A stretch of 64,000 nucleotides of DNA from Bog-257 sp963834135. GTDB taxonomy: Bacteria > Acidobacteriota > Terriglobia > Terriglobales > Acidobacteriaceae. Each line of letters opens with the position of its first letter. Position 1 is the first letter of the stretch. Position numbers and translations under genes: made by a program. Of the stretch, positions 26,226 to 35,284 are shown piece after piece. A model generated the notes under the pieces. It saw only the letters and a list, made by a program, of their open reading frames with translations, was not told where the DNA came from and made no database searches. The DNA is taken from the NCBI GenBank assembly GCA_963834135.1, contig CAWIAN010000013.1:488473-552472 (forward strand), given 5' to 3'.

Positions 26226-27344
26226 CTACTCGTCCTTCCATACGCTGCCCGGTTGAATCACGATCTTCATCGAATCAGGCTTAGGGTGGGCAGCCAGCTG
26301 CAAAGCTTCAATCGACTCGCCCAGGGAGAAACGGTGGCTGATGAGCCGCTCCAAATCCATCTCCCGGCTCAACACAAACTCTGCCGATTCGTCCTGCAAG
26401 TCCACGGAAGCGCTATACGAACCCAGAAGACTCTTTTCGTCGACACAAACAGCTGCGGGGTCGATGGTGGCTTCCCCATGCTGGGTCTGCGCAAATAAAA
26501 GAACCCGGCCTCCCGGGCGAGTTGCATCCATCGCTGGACGGATCAACCCATTTACAGCTACAGCGAGAATGACAGCATCTGCCCCACGACCTTCCGTCAA
26601 GTCCTTCACGGTTTGCACCGTGTCGAAGGTAGAGGCGTCGATACTCTCATTCAGGTCGAACGTCCTAGCTATTGTATGCCTCTGCGGGAGCAAATCGGAA
26701 GTGATTACCCTCGCTCCGTGTCGGCGGGCCAACACCGCCAAAATAATGCCGATCGGCCCCTGACCCACGACCAGCACGGTTTCACCCGCGCAAAGCCTCA
26801 GAGTTTCAATACCTTTCATGCACGTATTGACGGGCTCGATAAATGACGCCTGCTCAAAGGACACGCCGTCGGGTATGCGTACAACGCCCTTCTTCACAAT
26901 CCAGTCCATGACGCGGACGTATTCGGAAAAGCCTCCACCGCTGGCCTCATAACCGGCGGTCGCGCCGACCTTTTTGTAGGTCGGGCACTGGGCGAAGACC
27001 TTGTGCCGGCAGTAATAGCAGTCGCCGCAGGGGATGTGATGAAAGACCACCACGCGGTCGCCGATCTTAAAGCTCGTCACGCCGTCGCCGATGGCAGCGA
27101 TGGTGCCAGCCGTCTCATGTCCGAAGATTCGCGGCGCCGAATGTGAGCCGGTGGCGATCTTCTTCAGATCGGTCCCGCAGATGCCGCAGGTATGCACGCG
27201 GATCAGGATCTCGCCCGTTCCGATCTGCGGCACGGGAACGGTCTCTAGTCGAACGTCATTGACGCCGCGATAGACCACCGCCTGCATGGTCGATGGGATG
27301 GCCCGATCTCCGACGTTGCTTCCTAATTGTGTCGCAACCGACAT
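26226..27344 (-). CDS. Zinc-dependent MDR dehydrogenase in the hopanoid cluster (first of two)
   Basis: 372 residues. Same family as the following gene but clearly diverged: zinc ligands CGICGTDLKK and FGHE, structural Cys set CGDCYYCRHKVFAQC, cofactor loop GQGPIG followed by an Asp that favours NAD over NADP (VITSDLLP; inference). Two consecutive MDR genes with a one-base gap imply co-translation, possibly a heteromeric enzyme or two successive steps. hpnG ends 75 bases upstream. Alternative: unrelated sugar-alcohol metabolism that happens to be co-transcribed. Confidence 0.85.
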   Translation of the reverse strand: MSVATQLGSNVGDRAIPSTMQAVVYRGVNDVRLETVPVPQIGTGEILIRVHTCGICGTDLKKIATGSHSAPRIFGHETAGTIAAIGDGVTSFKIGDRVVVFHHIPCGDCYYCRHKVFAQCPTYKKVGATAGYEASGGGFSEYVRVMDWIVKKGVVRIPDGVSFEQASFIEPVNTCMKGIETLRLCAGETVLVVGQGPIGIILAVLARRHGARVITSDLLPQRHTIARTFDLNESIDASTFDTVQTVKDLTEGRGADAVILAVAVNGLIRPAMDATRPGGRVLLFAQTQHGEATIDPAAVCVDEKSLLGSYSASVDLQDESAEFVLSREMDLERLISHRFSLGESIEALQLAAHPKPDSMKIVIQPGSVWKDE

Positions 27345-27419
27345 GTTTTCCTTGGTGGGTAGTGGTTAGAACGAGAACGGCGTTTGCAATGAGATCTTTG
27401 ATCCACTATCCACCACCCT

Positions 27420-28088
27420 CTAACCACTTCTTAATAGATGTTCCAGCTCTCTACAGAGGTTCGCAGAAGCCAGATCGTTGTTACGTTTCAGTGTGCCCAA
27501 CGACGACCACCACTTAGGACGAAACGCCACGTACAGCAAAAAATCGGCTGTAGAGAACTTTCCATCCTCGTCGATGAAGCGGCCCAGCGGCGGCATCACA
27601 AATGCCGCTTCGTCCGAAATCGCCTTCACTGCTAGAAACTTCAACCCTCGTGCGTGAGCTACCTGAGCAACTGCTGCGCCTTCCATGTCGACAACATCGG
27701 CGCCGTGTCTGATCAGTAATTCCTGCTTCAACGCCGCATTGCTCACATGTTGCGAGGTTGCGAGTATCCAGTCACCGCTGGCCGCCTTATAGCTGGTGCC
27801 ACTGGCGGCGTGCACGACTTCGCGAATCTGACCAACGTCACCAACTTTCAGCTCCGGCGAAACCGCGCCCGCGATTCCCGCCGAGATCAACCGCTTCGGC
27901 TGCGCATATCGTATGGCCACCTCTGCAGCATGATGCGCAAATTTCTCGCCAATCCCGCCGATCGCAACCACTGCATTCGGCAGCTGAAAAAGCTGCACTC
28001 CGTCGATCCGCGTCGGCCGAATCTTTCTGAGCAGCGGCGCCAGTTCCGTCCGCATTGCTGCGATAACCGCGACCGGCTTATGCGGCAT
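27420..28088 (-). CDS. hpnG: Hopanoid-associated nucleoside phosphorylase
   Basis: 222 residues from ATG 28088, which lies inside the last codons of hpnA (11-base overlap, different frame). Phosphorylase/MTAN fold: VAVIAAMRTELAPLL at the start, GGIGEKFAHHAAE, SAGIAGAVSPELKVGD and the DMEGAAVAQVA catalytic/ribose-binding segment. HpnG removes adenine from adenosylhopane to give ribosylhopane. The enzyme that makes adenosylhopane, HpnH (radical SAM), is not in this window. The overlap with hpnA supports the hopanoid assignment over an ordinary MTA/SAH nucleosidase. Confidence 0.88.
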   Translation of the reverse strand: MPHKPVAVIAAMRTELAPLLRKIRPTRIDGVQLFQLPNAVVAIGGIGEKFAHHAAEVAIRYAQPKRLISAGIAGAVSPELKVGDVGQIREVVHAASGTSYKAASGDWILATSQHVSNAALKQELLIRHGADVVDMEGAAVAQVAHARGLKFLAVKAISDEAAFVMPPLGRFIDEDGKFSTADFLLYVAFRPKWWSSLGTLKRNNDLASANLCRELEHLLRSG

Positions 28089-29067
28089 AGCCGTGCGCCT
28101 GGAACCACTCCGCGGCGCGGCGTAAGGCATCGTCAACGGGCTGCGGTTTCCAGCCCAACTCCCGCTCGGCCTTGGTGCTGGCGACAAACATTTTCTTGCG
28201 CGACATCTGCACCGCTTCAAGCGTGGCTCGCGGTTCGCGCTTCAGCATTCCGCCGATAACAACCGAGCCCCAGGCTCCCGCTGCCAGCGCAACGGCGTAC
28301 GGGACTTTGATGTTCGGTGACGGCAGGCCAGTGATAGCGCCCAGCTTGTCCAGGATCTGCTTCAGCGTGAGATTCTCGCTACCCAGAATGTAGCGCTCGC
28401 CGGGCCGCGCTTTCTCCATCGCCAGCAAATGCCCATCAGCGCAATCGACAACATCGACCAGGTTCAGACCAGTGTCGACATACGCCGGAAACTTCTTCTT
28501 TAGAAAATCCACCACAATCTGTCCGGTCGGCGTCGGCTTGATGTCGCGTTCGCCGATCGGCGTCGTCGGATTCACAAGCACCACGTCCTGCCCGCTCTGT
28601 CCGGCCTCGATGACCAGACGCTCGGCCATGAACTTGCTGCGCTTGTAGTCGCCGATCATGTTGTCGAGACTCACCGGAGATTGTTCATCGGTGAGATAGC
28701 CGTTGTTACCGAATCCCATGGTCGCAACGCTGCTGGTATAGATAACCCGTCGAACCGCGGAATCTCTCGCTGCCTGTAGGATGTTTTTTGTGCCATCTAC
28801 ATTAGATTCATAGAGTTCCTGACCATTGCGCGCCCACAAGCGATAATCGGCAGCGACGTGAAAAACGTACTCGCAACCCTCCATTCCTTTGCGTAGCGAG
28901 TCAGCGTCTTGTAGATCGCCGACCACACGTTCGGCCGCCATGTCAGCAATGTTGTCCAGGCGGCTGGTCGGCCGTACGAGCAGACGAAGCTCCGCGCCTT
29001 TCGAGAGCAGTTGCCGCGCAACATGGCTCCCCAGAAATCCGGTCGCTCCTGTGACAAAACATTTCAT
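28078..29067 (-). CDS. hpnA: Hopanoid-associated sugar epimerase (HpnA)
   Basis: 329 residues from ATG 29067 (a TTG one codon earlier is less likely). Extended SDR: FVTGATGFLGSHVA cofactor loop, active-site region TSSVATMG, and the Tyr-Lys pair in GDYKRSKFMAE. HpnA-like proteins occur in most hopanoid clusters; the substrate is not established. It lies about 110 bases downstream of shc and overlaps hpnG. Confidence 0.9.
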   Translation of the reverse strand: MKCFVTGATGFLGSHVARQLLSKGAELRLLVRPTSRLDNIADMAAERVVGDLQDADSLRKGMEGCEYVFHVAADYRLWARNGQELYESNVDGTKNILQAARDSAVRRVIYTSSVATMGFGNNGYLTDEQSPVSLDNMIGDYKRSKFMAERLVIEAGQSGQDVVLVNPTTPIGERDIKPTPTGQIVVDFLKKKFPAYVDTGLNLVDVVDCADGHLLAMEKARPGERYILGSENLTLKQILDKLGAITGLPSPNIKVPYAVALAAGAWGSVVIGGMLKREPRATLEAVQMSRKKMFVASTKAERELGWKPQPVDDALRRAAEWFQAHGYAA

Positions 29068-29124
29068 CAAGATCAGTTATCAGTGATCAGTTGCCGGTTA
29101 TCAGTTCAACAAAACCGGGCGCCC

Positions 29125-29154
29125 CATCCTAGCCCTGTTGTTGGGCTAGGGTGG
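29125..29154. repeat. Hairpin in the shc-hpnA gap
   Basis: CCATCCTAGCCC and GGGCTAGGGTGG flank the loop tgttgtt, an 11-12 base stem. It is preceded by a short-tandem stretch (cagttatcagtgatcagtt, 29083-29106). On the minus strand it would fold in the mRNA between shc and hpnA; there is no U-run. Confidence 0.5.
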
Positions 29155-29178
29155 ACGATTGTTCCGTTCAATTGGACG

Positions 29179-31158
29179 CTAATTCCTGCTGACCACTCGC
29201 AGTCGCTCCGTCTCTGACGTCGCGGTCGCTTTCGTGTACGTCGTCAGTGCCAGCAGCGGGAAGTACTGACGGTACATGGTGTATTCCAGGTAGAACACGC
29301 GCGGGAATCCCGTGCCCGTGTACAACGTCTCATCCCACGAACCGTCACGCAGCTGCGTTTTGAGCAGATACGCCACGCCGCGCTGCAGCGAGTCGCTACG
29401 CGTGTCATTGGCAGCCAACAATCCCATCACGGCCCACGCAGTTTGCGATGCCGTACTTGGGCCGACGCCCTTGGTGTTGGGATCGTCGTAGGAGTCGCAT
29501 CGCTCGCCCCAGCCGCCGTCGGAGTTCTGCATCATGCGCAACCACTCGGCCGCCTGCTGCACACTTGGCTCGTGATAGTCGACACCCACCGCTTCCAGTC
29601 CGCGCAGCACCAGCATAGTGCCGTAGATGTAATTCACGCCCCAGCGTCCGAACCACGAGCCATCGGACTCCTGCTCGCGCTTCAGGAACTCCACAGCGCG
29701 GCGTACCGGCGCATCCTTGAGCGAATAGCCGTAGCTGGCCAGGCATTCGAGCACGCGCCCAGTAATATCTACTGTCGGCGGGTCGAGCATGGCGTTGTGA
29801 TCGGCGAACGGAATGTGCTGGAAGACCATGCGGTCATTGTCCTTGTCGAACGAGGCCCAGCCGCCGTTCTTGCACTGCATCGACAGGATCCACTCGATCG
29901 CCCGCTCCACGGACTTGGTGTGATAGCTCTCGTTGCTGGTCTTCACCCGGCTGAGCGCCAGCAGCACCTGCGCGCTGTCGTCCACGTCGGGATAAAACTC
30001 GTTGTTGAACTCGAAGTACCAGCCTGCCGGAGCGGCCTTGCGGTTCTTTACGCACCAATCGCCGCGGCGCGTCACCTGCTTCTTCAGCATCCACTCGCAG
30101 GGCTGCACCAGCCGCGGGTCGGTAGCAGAAACTCCGCTCTCCGCTAGGGCGAACACTGCATACGCGGTATCCCAAACAGGCGACATGCAGGGCTGCATGC
30201 GGAAGGTTTTCTCTTCCTCAATGCCCAGCTTCTCGAACTCGTCCATCGCGCGAATGACCTGTGGATCGTCAAGCGAATAGCCCAAGCAGCGCAGCGCAAT
30301 GATGGAGTTCATGATGCCGGGATAGATCGCTCCCAGACCGTCGCTCATCTCCAGGCGCTCCAGCATCCACTTCTCGGCGACCTTCAATGCCTGAGAACGC
30401 AGTGGGCGAATATGGACGCGCTCGAAGAAATGAACCAGGCGATCGAGCAGCAGGAAGAAGTTGCGCCAGCCAAACAGCTGTTTCGACCAGCGCAGGCGCA
30501 TCTGGCTCTTGCTGCGGCCGCCGACAAAAAGCTCATCGATGCCCTGTTCCGTTGGAATCTTCTTGAACGGCTTCTTCGCGTAGGCAATCGACAGCGGCAC
30601 CAGGATGGCGCGCGACCACGACGAAATTTCGTACAGGTTGAACCAGAACCAGTTCGGAAAGAGAGTGATCTCCGGCGGAATCGCCGGAACCGCATCGTAA
30701 TCGTACTGGCCCAGGAAGCACAGGTAGATCTTGGTGAAGGTGTTGACCTCGGTCACGCCGCCCAGCGCAAGAATGCGCTCGCGGGCCAGCGTGAGCTGCG
30801 GATGATCGGGGCTGTATCCCGCCATCTTCAGCGCGAAATATGCTTTCACCGAGGCGCTAATATTTGACGGCCCATCGTTATAGATCGGCCAGCCACCATC
30901 AGGATTCTGGCGGTTCAGGATCTCGGAGGCACACTTCTGGGTGCGCCCCGCGTCTTCGGTGCCCAGCAACCGGTGCAGCAGGATATAGTCGGAAACCAGG
31001 GTGGTGTCGGCGCCCAGCTCTCCACACCAATATCCTTCGCTGCGGTCCTGCATGCCGAACAGGAATCGCCGGGAAGTGTCCATTGCCGCGGCTATGCGGC
31101 TCTTAATGTCATCGATTTTGCCGAAACGCATTTCAGCGGAACTTGGGGGTTCTGCCAT
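29179..31158 (-). CDS. shc: Squalene-hopene cyclase
   Basis: 659 residues, full length. The catalytic acid motif DVDD is at 391-394 (family DxDD), followed by SAQ. At least five QW motifs such as NRQNPDGGW near 82-90, MQCKNGGW and MQNSDGGWGE are present along both alpha-barrel halves. The enzyme cyclises squalene to hopene/hopanol at the membrane. It begins 8 bases after ispH with AAAGGAA as ribosome site, so both are one transcript, coupling isoprenoid precursor supply to cyclisation. Confidence 0.96.
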   Translation of the reverse strand: MAEPPSSAEMRFGKIDDIKSRIAAAMDTSRRFLFGMQDRSEGYWCGELGADTTLVSDYILLHRLLGTEDAGRTQKCASEILNRQNPDGGWPIYNDGPSNISASVKAYFALKMAGYSPDHPQLTLARERILALGGVTEVNTFTKIYLCFLGQYDYDAVPAIPPEITLFPNWFWFNLYEISSWSRAILVPLSIAYAKKPFKKIPTEQGIDELFVGGRSKSQMRLRWSKQLFGWRNFFLLLDRLVHFFERVHIRPLRSQALKVAEKWMLERLEMSDGLGAIYPGIMNSIIALRCLGYSLDDPQVIRAMDEFEKLGIEEEKTFRMQPCMSPVWDTAYAVFALAESGVSATDPRLVQPCEWMLKKQVTRRGDWCVKNRKAAPAGWYFEFNNEFYPDVDDSAQVLLALSRVKTSNESYHTKSVERAIEWILSMQCKNGGWASFDKDNDRMVFQHIPFADHNAMLDPPTVDITGRVLECLASYGYSLKDAPVRRAVEFLKREQESDGSWFGRWGVNYIYGTMLVLRGLEAVGVDYHEPSVQQAAEWLRMMQNSDGGWGERCDSYDDPNTKGVGPSTASQTAWAVMGLLAANDTRSDSLQRGVAYLLKTQLRDGSWDETLYTGTGFPRVFYLEYTMYRQYFPLLALTTYTKATATSETERLRVVSRN

Positions 31159-31166
31159 TTCCTTTT

Positions 31167-32141
31167 TTACTCCGACGCCAATGCTGGCGCGGCGCCAATC
31201 GCCTCCACAATCTCGGGGGGCAGGCCAAAACGCACGTTTTCAGGCATGACTTCTACCTCGCGCATATTGGTATAACCCTGCTCTTCGAGAAACGTCACTG
31301 CCTCCTGTACCAGGATCTCCGGCGCGGAGGCGCCGGCGGTCAGACCGACGGTATTCACGTTTTGCAGCCATTCCGGCTTGATGGAGCGATAGTTTTCGAT
31401 AAGGTACGAAGCGGTGCCGTGGTTGCGGGCCACTTCAACCAGTCGATTGGAATTCGAGCTGTTGTCTGAGCCAACGACCAGCAACAGATCGCACTCTTCG
31501 GCGACTTCCTTTACTGCCGTCTGGCGGTTTTCAGTCGCGTAGCAAATGTCCTGGGCGTGGGGCCCTTTGATGTTGGGGAACTTCTGACGCAACGCCTCAA
31601 TGACGTGCGTGGTCTCATCCAGACTCAGCGTGGTCTGGGTCAGGTAGGCGACGCGGTTCGGGTCCGGGACGTGAAGGTTGTTCACGTCCTCGGGAGCATC
31701 CACAACCTGCGTCACCATGGGAGCTTCCCCGAGGGTACCGATAACCTCGTCGTGATCGTGGTGCCCGATCAGGATAAGCGAGTAGCCTTCACGAGCGAAC
31801 TTCACCGCTTCCACGTGGACCTTGGTGACCAGCGGGCAGGTCGCGTCGATCACCCGCAGCTCGCGCAACTTACTGGCCTCGCGGACCTCAGGAGCCACAC
31901 CGTGGGCGCTGTAAATGACGCGCTCGCCGGCCGGAACTTCTTCAACGCTATCCACAAAAATGGCGCCTTTGGAGGTCAGTTCGTCCACCACGTGCCGGTT
32001 ATGGACAATCTCCTTGCGGACGTAAATGGGCGCGCCAAAGGTCTCCAGCGCAATGCGGACAATGTCGATCGCGCGTACCACTCCGGCGCAAAAGCCGCGG
32101 GGCTTCAGTAAAAGTAAGGTCTTCGTTTGAGTTTGAGTCAT
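31167..32141 (-). CDS. ispH: 4-hydroxy-3-methylbut-2-enyl diphosphate reductase
   Basis: 324 residues from ATG 32141, chosen over ATG 32153 because AGGACGGA precedes it. The three iron-sulfur Cys are in GFCAGV, DATCPLV and DICYATENRQ; the His pair in YSAHGVAP and the catalytic Glu of the TLSLDET/TQTTLS region are kept. Last enzyme of the MEP pathway, giving IPP and DMAPP. First gene of the hopanoid transcription unit, 8 bases before shc. Confidence 0.96.
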   Translation of the reverse strand: MTQTQTKTLLLLKPRGFCAGVVRAIDIVRIALETFGAPIYVRKEIVHNRHVVDELTSKGAIFVDSVEEVPAGERVIYSAHGVAPEVREASKLRELRVIDATCPLVTKVHVEAVKFAREGYSLILIGHHDHDEVIGTLGEAPMVTQVVDAPEDVNNLHVPDPNRVAYLTQTTLSLDETTHVIEALRQKFPNIKGPHAQDICYATENRQTAVKEVAEECDLLLVVGSDNSSNSNRLVEVARNHGTASYLIENYRSIKPEWLQNVNTVGLTAGASAPEILVQEAVTFLEEQGYTNMREVEVMPENVRFGLPPEIVEAIGAAPALASE

Positions 32142-32743
32142 TCCGTCCTGCATTTAGTATACGAACTCCAAAGCGGAGTTTCCCCACGATTACTCTATTG
32201 TAACAGCGGCGGAAGCCCCAACCGGCCCGGCTCGAGTTGCGCATTTAGGCACTCTACGGTGCAAATCAAGCACTTAACGGGGAGGCGGTGAGGCCCGAAT
32301 TCGGGCGATTATTCTTCATTACGGGCATTAGCCCGTCGGCGGCAGATCAGGCGTTCAGGTCGAGCTGGTCCCCCCAATGGAAAAGCCAGCCTTCACGTTC
32401 AGGTCGTTCCGGTGGAAGAGCTTGCCTTCAGGCCAGCGTCCCAAGCCGGCCACATTGACCTGATCCGGTTTCAGGCGGCGGTACTCCGCGCTAACCCAGA
32501 ATCGATTTTAGCGAAACGCGGCTATCCTCACGCCGCGTCGCTCCCGTCCGCAAAGCGGACGACTCATCCCAGCCCAGGCCGAAGTCCCGGGTGGACTTCC
32601 ATTTTTTCAGGACAGAGCCGGCTTCAGCCGGCGGTACATGCCGATTCGGATGTCCCTCGCTGTTCGCGCGTGGCACGTATTACAACGACATCCACCTCTG
32701 TCGTCTGTAAAATCTCCTCTTTACCCGGAAAGCGAGAGCCATC
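32142..32743. other. Gene-free stretch with GC-rich hairpins
   Basis: About 600 bases between the divergent ispH and DinB-like genes. Hairpins: CGGGC-ATTA-GCCCG at 32322-32335 and a GCCGGCTTCAGCCGGC palindrome near 32627-32642, both of types repeated elsewhere in the window. A minus-strand frame of about 50 codons ending near 32355 has no start context and is probably chance. Confidence 0.5.
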
Positions 32744-33229
32744 ATGAACGCCAACGATCTGGCTAGGATGTACGAAATCAGCTACGGAGCCATCAACCGC
32801 AACCTGGAAGATGTCACGCACGAAGAAAGCCTGGTCCGCCCGCCCGCGGGCAACTGTCTGAACTGGGTATTGGGACACATCGTGGTCTATCGTGGCTCGA
32901 TGCTGAAGATCATCGGCCGCCGCCCGGTCTTCGAAGGTGAGCGCGCGGCTCCGTACCTGCGTGGCACCCATCCCGACGGCAGTGAGCACTACCTCGATCT
33001 AGCCACCCTGCGAGGTCTGCTGTCGGACTCTCATCAGGAGTTCATTCCTGCGCTATCTACACTCACGGATGAGGAACTTTCTTCGAATGTGCCGGAGGAA
33101 TTCAACCGCCCGCCGCTTGCTGGTTCCATTAGCAATGCTCTGGCCCGGCTCAGCTTTCACGAGAGCTATCATGCGGGCCAGGTCGGACTGTTAAGAAGGA
33201 TTGCTGGGAGAGAAGGAGCGATACGGTAA
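32744..33229 (+). CDS. DinB-like metal-binding protein
   Basis: 161 residues. The DinB/YfiT four-helix fold is suggested by length and by the three His of its metal site: His in LGHIVVYRG (about 45) and two in FHESYHAGQVGLLRR near 137-141. DinB-like proteins include thiol transferases that use bacillithiol or similar; members here are often called damage-inducible with no known activity. A palindromic repeat element follows before the convergent recN. Confidence 0.85.
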   Translation: MNANDLARMYEISYGAINRNLEDVTHEESLVRPPAGNCLNWVLGHIVVYRGSMLKIIGRRPVFEGERAAPYLRGTHPDGSEHYLDLATLRGLLSDSHQEFIPALSTLTDEELSSNVPEEFNRPPLAGSISNALARLSFHESYHAGQVGLLRRIAGREGAIR

Positions 33230-33260
33230 AGCGGCATTTGGCAGTTATACGCGGAACTAG

Positions 33261-33396
33261 TGTCATCCCGAGCGAAGTGAAGCCGCGCAGCGGCCGAACG
33301 CAGTCGAAGGACCGCTATCGCCCGAACGATCCCTCAGGCTGTAGGGGGCCTTCGACTCCGCAGCGTAAATGCGGCGCTGCTGCGCTCAGGATGACA
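33261..33396. repeat. 136-base element with TGTCATCC terminal inverted repeats
   Basis: TGTCATCCCGAGCG (33261-33274) and CGCTCAGGATGACA (33383-33396) are inverted repeats with one mismatch. The interior carries aagtgaagc...cagtcgaagga and its partial reverse ccttcgact, so the whole unit folds back on itself. It lies between two convergent genes. Such REP/MITE-like units are frequent in Acidobacteria; a related one is at 38162. Confidence 0.7.
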
Positions 33397-33417
33397 CGCA
33401 AAAAAACCTGCACTGCT

Positions 33418-35118
33418 TTACCGGTTCGCCTTCAGCATCTGCTCGGCGTGCTTTAGCGACGTCTCAGTGAGCTTGGCGCCGCTCACCATGCGGGCAATCT
33501 CTTTGGTGCGCTCTTCAACATCGAGCGCTCGCACCGACGTTTTCGTTCGTCCGCCGACTTCTTTCTTCTCAATCAGGTAGTGCTGGTCGGCGAATGACGC
33601 GATTTGCGGCAAGTGCGTGATGCAGAGTACCTGCTTGGTGCGCGACAGTTGTTTCAGCTTCTTGCCGACAGCTTCAGCCGCACGTCCGCCGATGCCCGAG
33701 TCGATCTCGTCGAACACCAATGTTCGTTGCGTCGTATCGCTCTTGCCGTTGCGACTGCTGCGCTTCGTCTGCCCTGTCTCAATGCTGGTCTTCAGCGCGA
33801 GCATCACGCGCGACAGCTCGCCCCCGGAGGCGATCTCGTCCACCGGGCCCAGCGGCTCTCCGGGATTCGCCGAGATGAGGTACTGCACCTGGTCAAAACC
33901 GCGGCCGGTCCAGTTCGCTTCTTCGTCCGTCCCGCTCACTTCGACTTTGAAGCGCGCCTTCATCGCCAGTTCGTTGATCTCGCTCTCGACCAGCTTTTCC
34001 AGCTTGCGAGCCGACTCGTAGCGCCGCCGTGACAACGCCCGAGCCGCGTCGAGATACTGCTCCGCTGCGGATGCCAGTTCCTTGCGCAACTTGCGGAGCA
34101 CATCGTCCTTGTTCTCCATGTCGTTCAGCTTGCGATCGAGATCCGCTCCCAGGGCGATCGCATCTCCCAAGGTCGGACCGTACTTGCGCTTCAGCCGATC
34201 GAGAGCCGCCAGCCGATCCTCAACCTCCGCGAGCCGCTCGGGCGATGCTTCGATGCCTTCGCCGTAATCGCGCAGCCGGGTGCCGATGTCTTCGATGGCG
34301 ATGCGCGCCGACTCCAACTCGGGCACGGTATCGCGAAACTGCTCGTCGAAGCGTAGTAGTTCCTCGATCTGGCGGGAGGCCGCGCGAATCGAAGCCGCCG
34401 CCGATGCGTTGCTGTCATAAAGCGCGTCGTAGGCAGCCATTGCGGCATTGCGCACACGCTCGGCATTGGCGAGCACGCGCTTCTCCGATTCGAGCTTCAC
34501 GTCTTCTTCAGGCTGAAGGTGGGCGTCGGCGATCTCCTTGCGCTGAAAATTCCACAGGTCAAGCAGCTTCAGACGGTCGGTCTCATCGCGCTCGAGATCG
34601 GAGATGCGCCGGCGGATCGCATTCCAGTGATCGAAGGCATTGCCGACGGAAGAGTCGTCGCTGCCGGCGAATGTATCCAGCAGGCTTAAACGCGATGCCG
34701 CGTCGAAGCCTAACACGGCTTCGTTCTGCGCATGGATGACTGCAAGATGTGGAGCGAGTTGTTTCAGAACGGTTACCGTCGCTGGCTGATTATTGATGAA
34801 GACTCGGCCCTTGCCGCCGCCGGCCGCGATCTCCCGGCGCAGAATAATTTGGCCGGCGTCGGCGTCGATTCCGTTTTCTTCCAGAACGGCGCCGATAGCG
34901 GCGGACTCTACTTCAAAGACCGCCGAAACGGTTGCCTTCTCGGTGCCATGGCGGACGGCGTCGCTGGAAGCTTTATCGCCCAGCAGCAGGGCCAGAGCGT
35001 CGATGAGGATGGATTTTCCGGCGCCGGTTTCGCCGGTCAGCAGGTTGAGGCCGGAAGCGAACTCCACGGCGACATTGTCGATGACCGCGTAGTTTTCGAC
35101 CCGCAATTCCAGCAGCAC
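33418..35118 (-). CDS. recN: DNA repair protein RecN
   Basis: 566 residues, GTG start. SMC-like ATPase: Walker A GETGAGKS (29-36), a long coiled-coil middle (about 150-360, rich in Glu/Lys/Arg/Ala), the signature segment IASGGELSRVMLALK, and Walker B TLVFDEIDSGIGG near 470, then ITHLPQIAS. RecN acts at DNA double-strand breaks. No LexA box is recognised upstream, and the gene stands alone. Confidence 0.96.
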   Translation of the reverse strand: MLLELRVENYAVIDNVAVEFASGLNLLTGETGAGKSILIDALALLLGDKASSDAVRHGTEKATVSAVFEVESAAIGAVLEENGIDADAGQIILRREIAAGGGKGRVFINNQPATVTVLKQLAPHLAVIHAQNEAVLGFDAASRLSLLDTFAGSDDSSVGNAFDHWNAIRRRISDLERDETDRLKLLDLWNFQRKEIADAHLQPEEDVKLESEKRVLANAERVRNAAMAAYDALYDSNASAAASIRAASRQIEELLRFDEQFRDTVPELESARIAIEDIGTRLRDYGEGIEASPERLAEVEDRLAALDRLKRKYGPTLGDAIALGADLDRKLNDMENKDDVLRKLRKELASAAEQYLDAARALSRRRYESARKLEKLVESEINELAMKARFKVEVSGTDEEANWTGRGFDQVQYLISANPGEPLGPVDEIASGGELSRVMLALKTSIETGQTKRSSRNGKSDTTQRTLVFDEIDSGIGGRAAEAVGKKLKQLSRTKQVLCITHLPQIASFADQHYLIEKKEVGGRTKTSVRALDVEERTKEIARMVSGAKLTETSLKHAEQMLKANR

Positions 35119-35284
35119 GTGAGTTCTCGACCGGCGAAGTTAGGGGCAGTGTAGCAGGGAAGCTGTCAGCCGTCAGCTACGAGCCGTCGGATTGCCTTTC
35201 CCCATTTCGCTGTTCGCCACAGAGGCATAGATAGAATCTGGGTCCCACGCCACTTACTTGACGCGACATCGCGACAATGCAACG

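Noticed and set aside
32355..32505. Minus-strand frame of about 50 codons in the ispH-DinB gap
   Set aside because: Bounded by stops, no start context, and partly made of the palindromic repeat; no family recognised.
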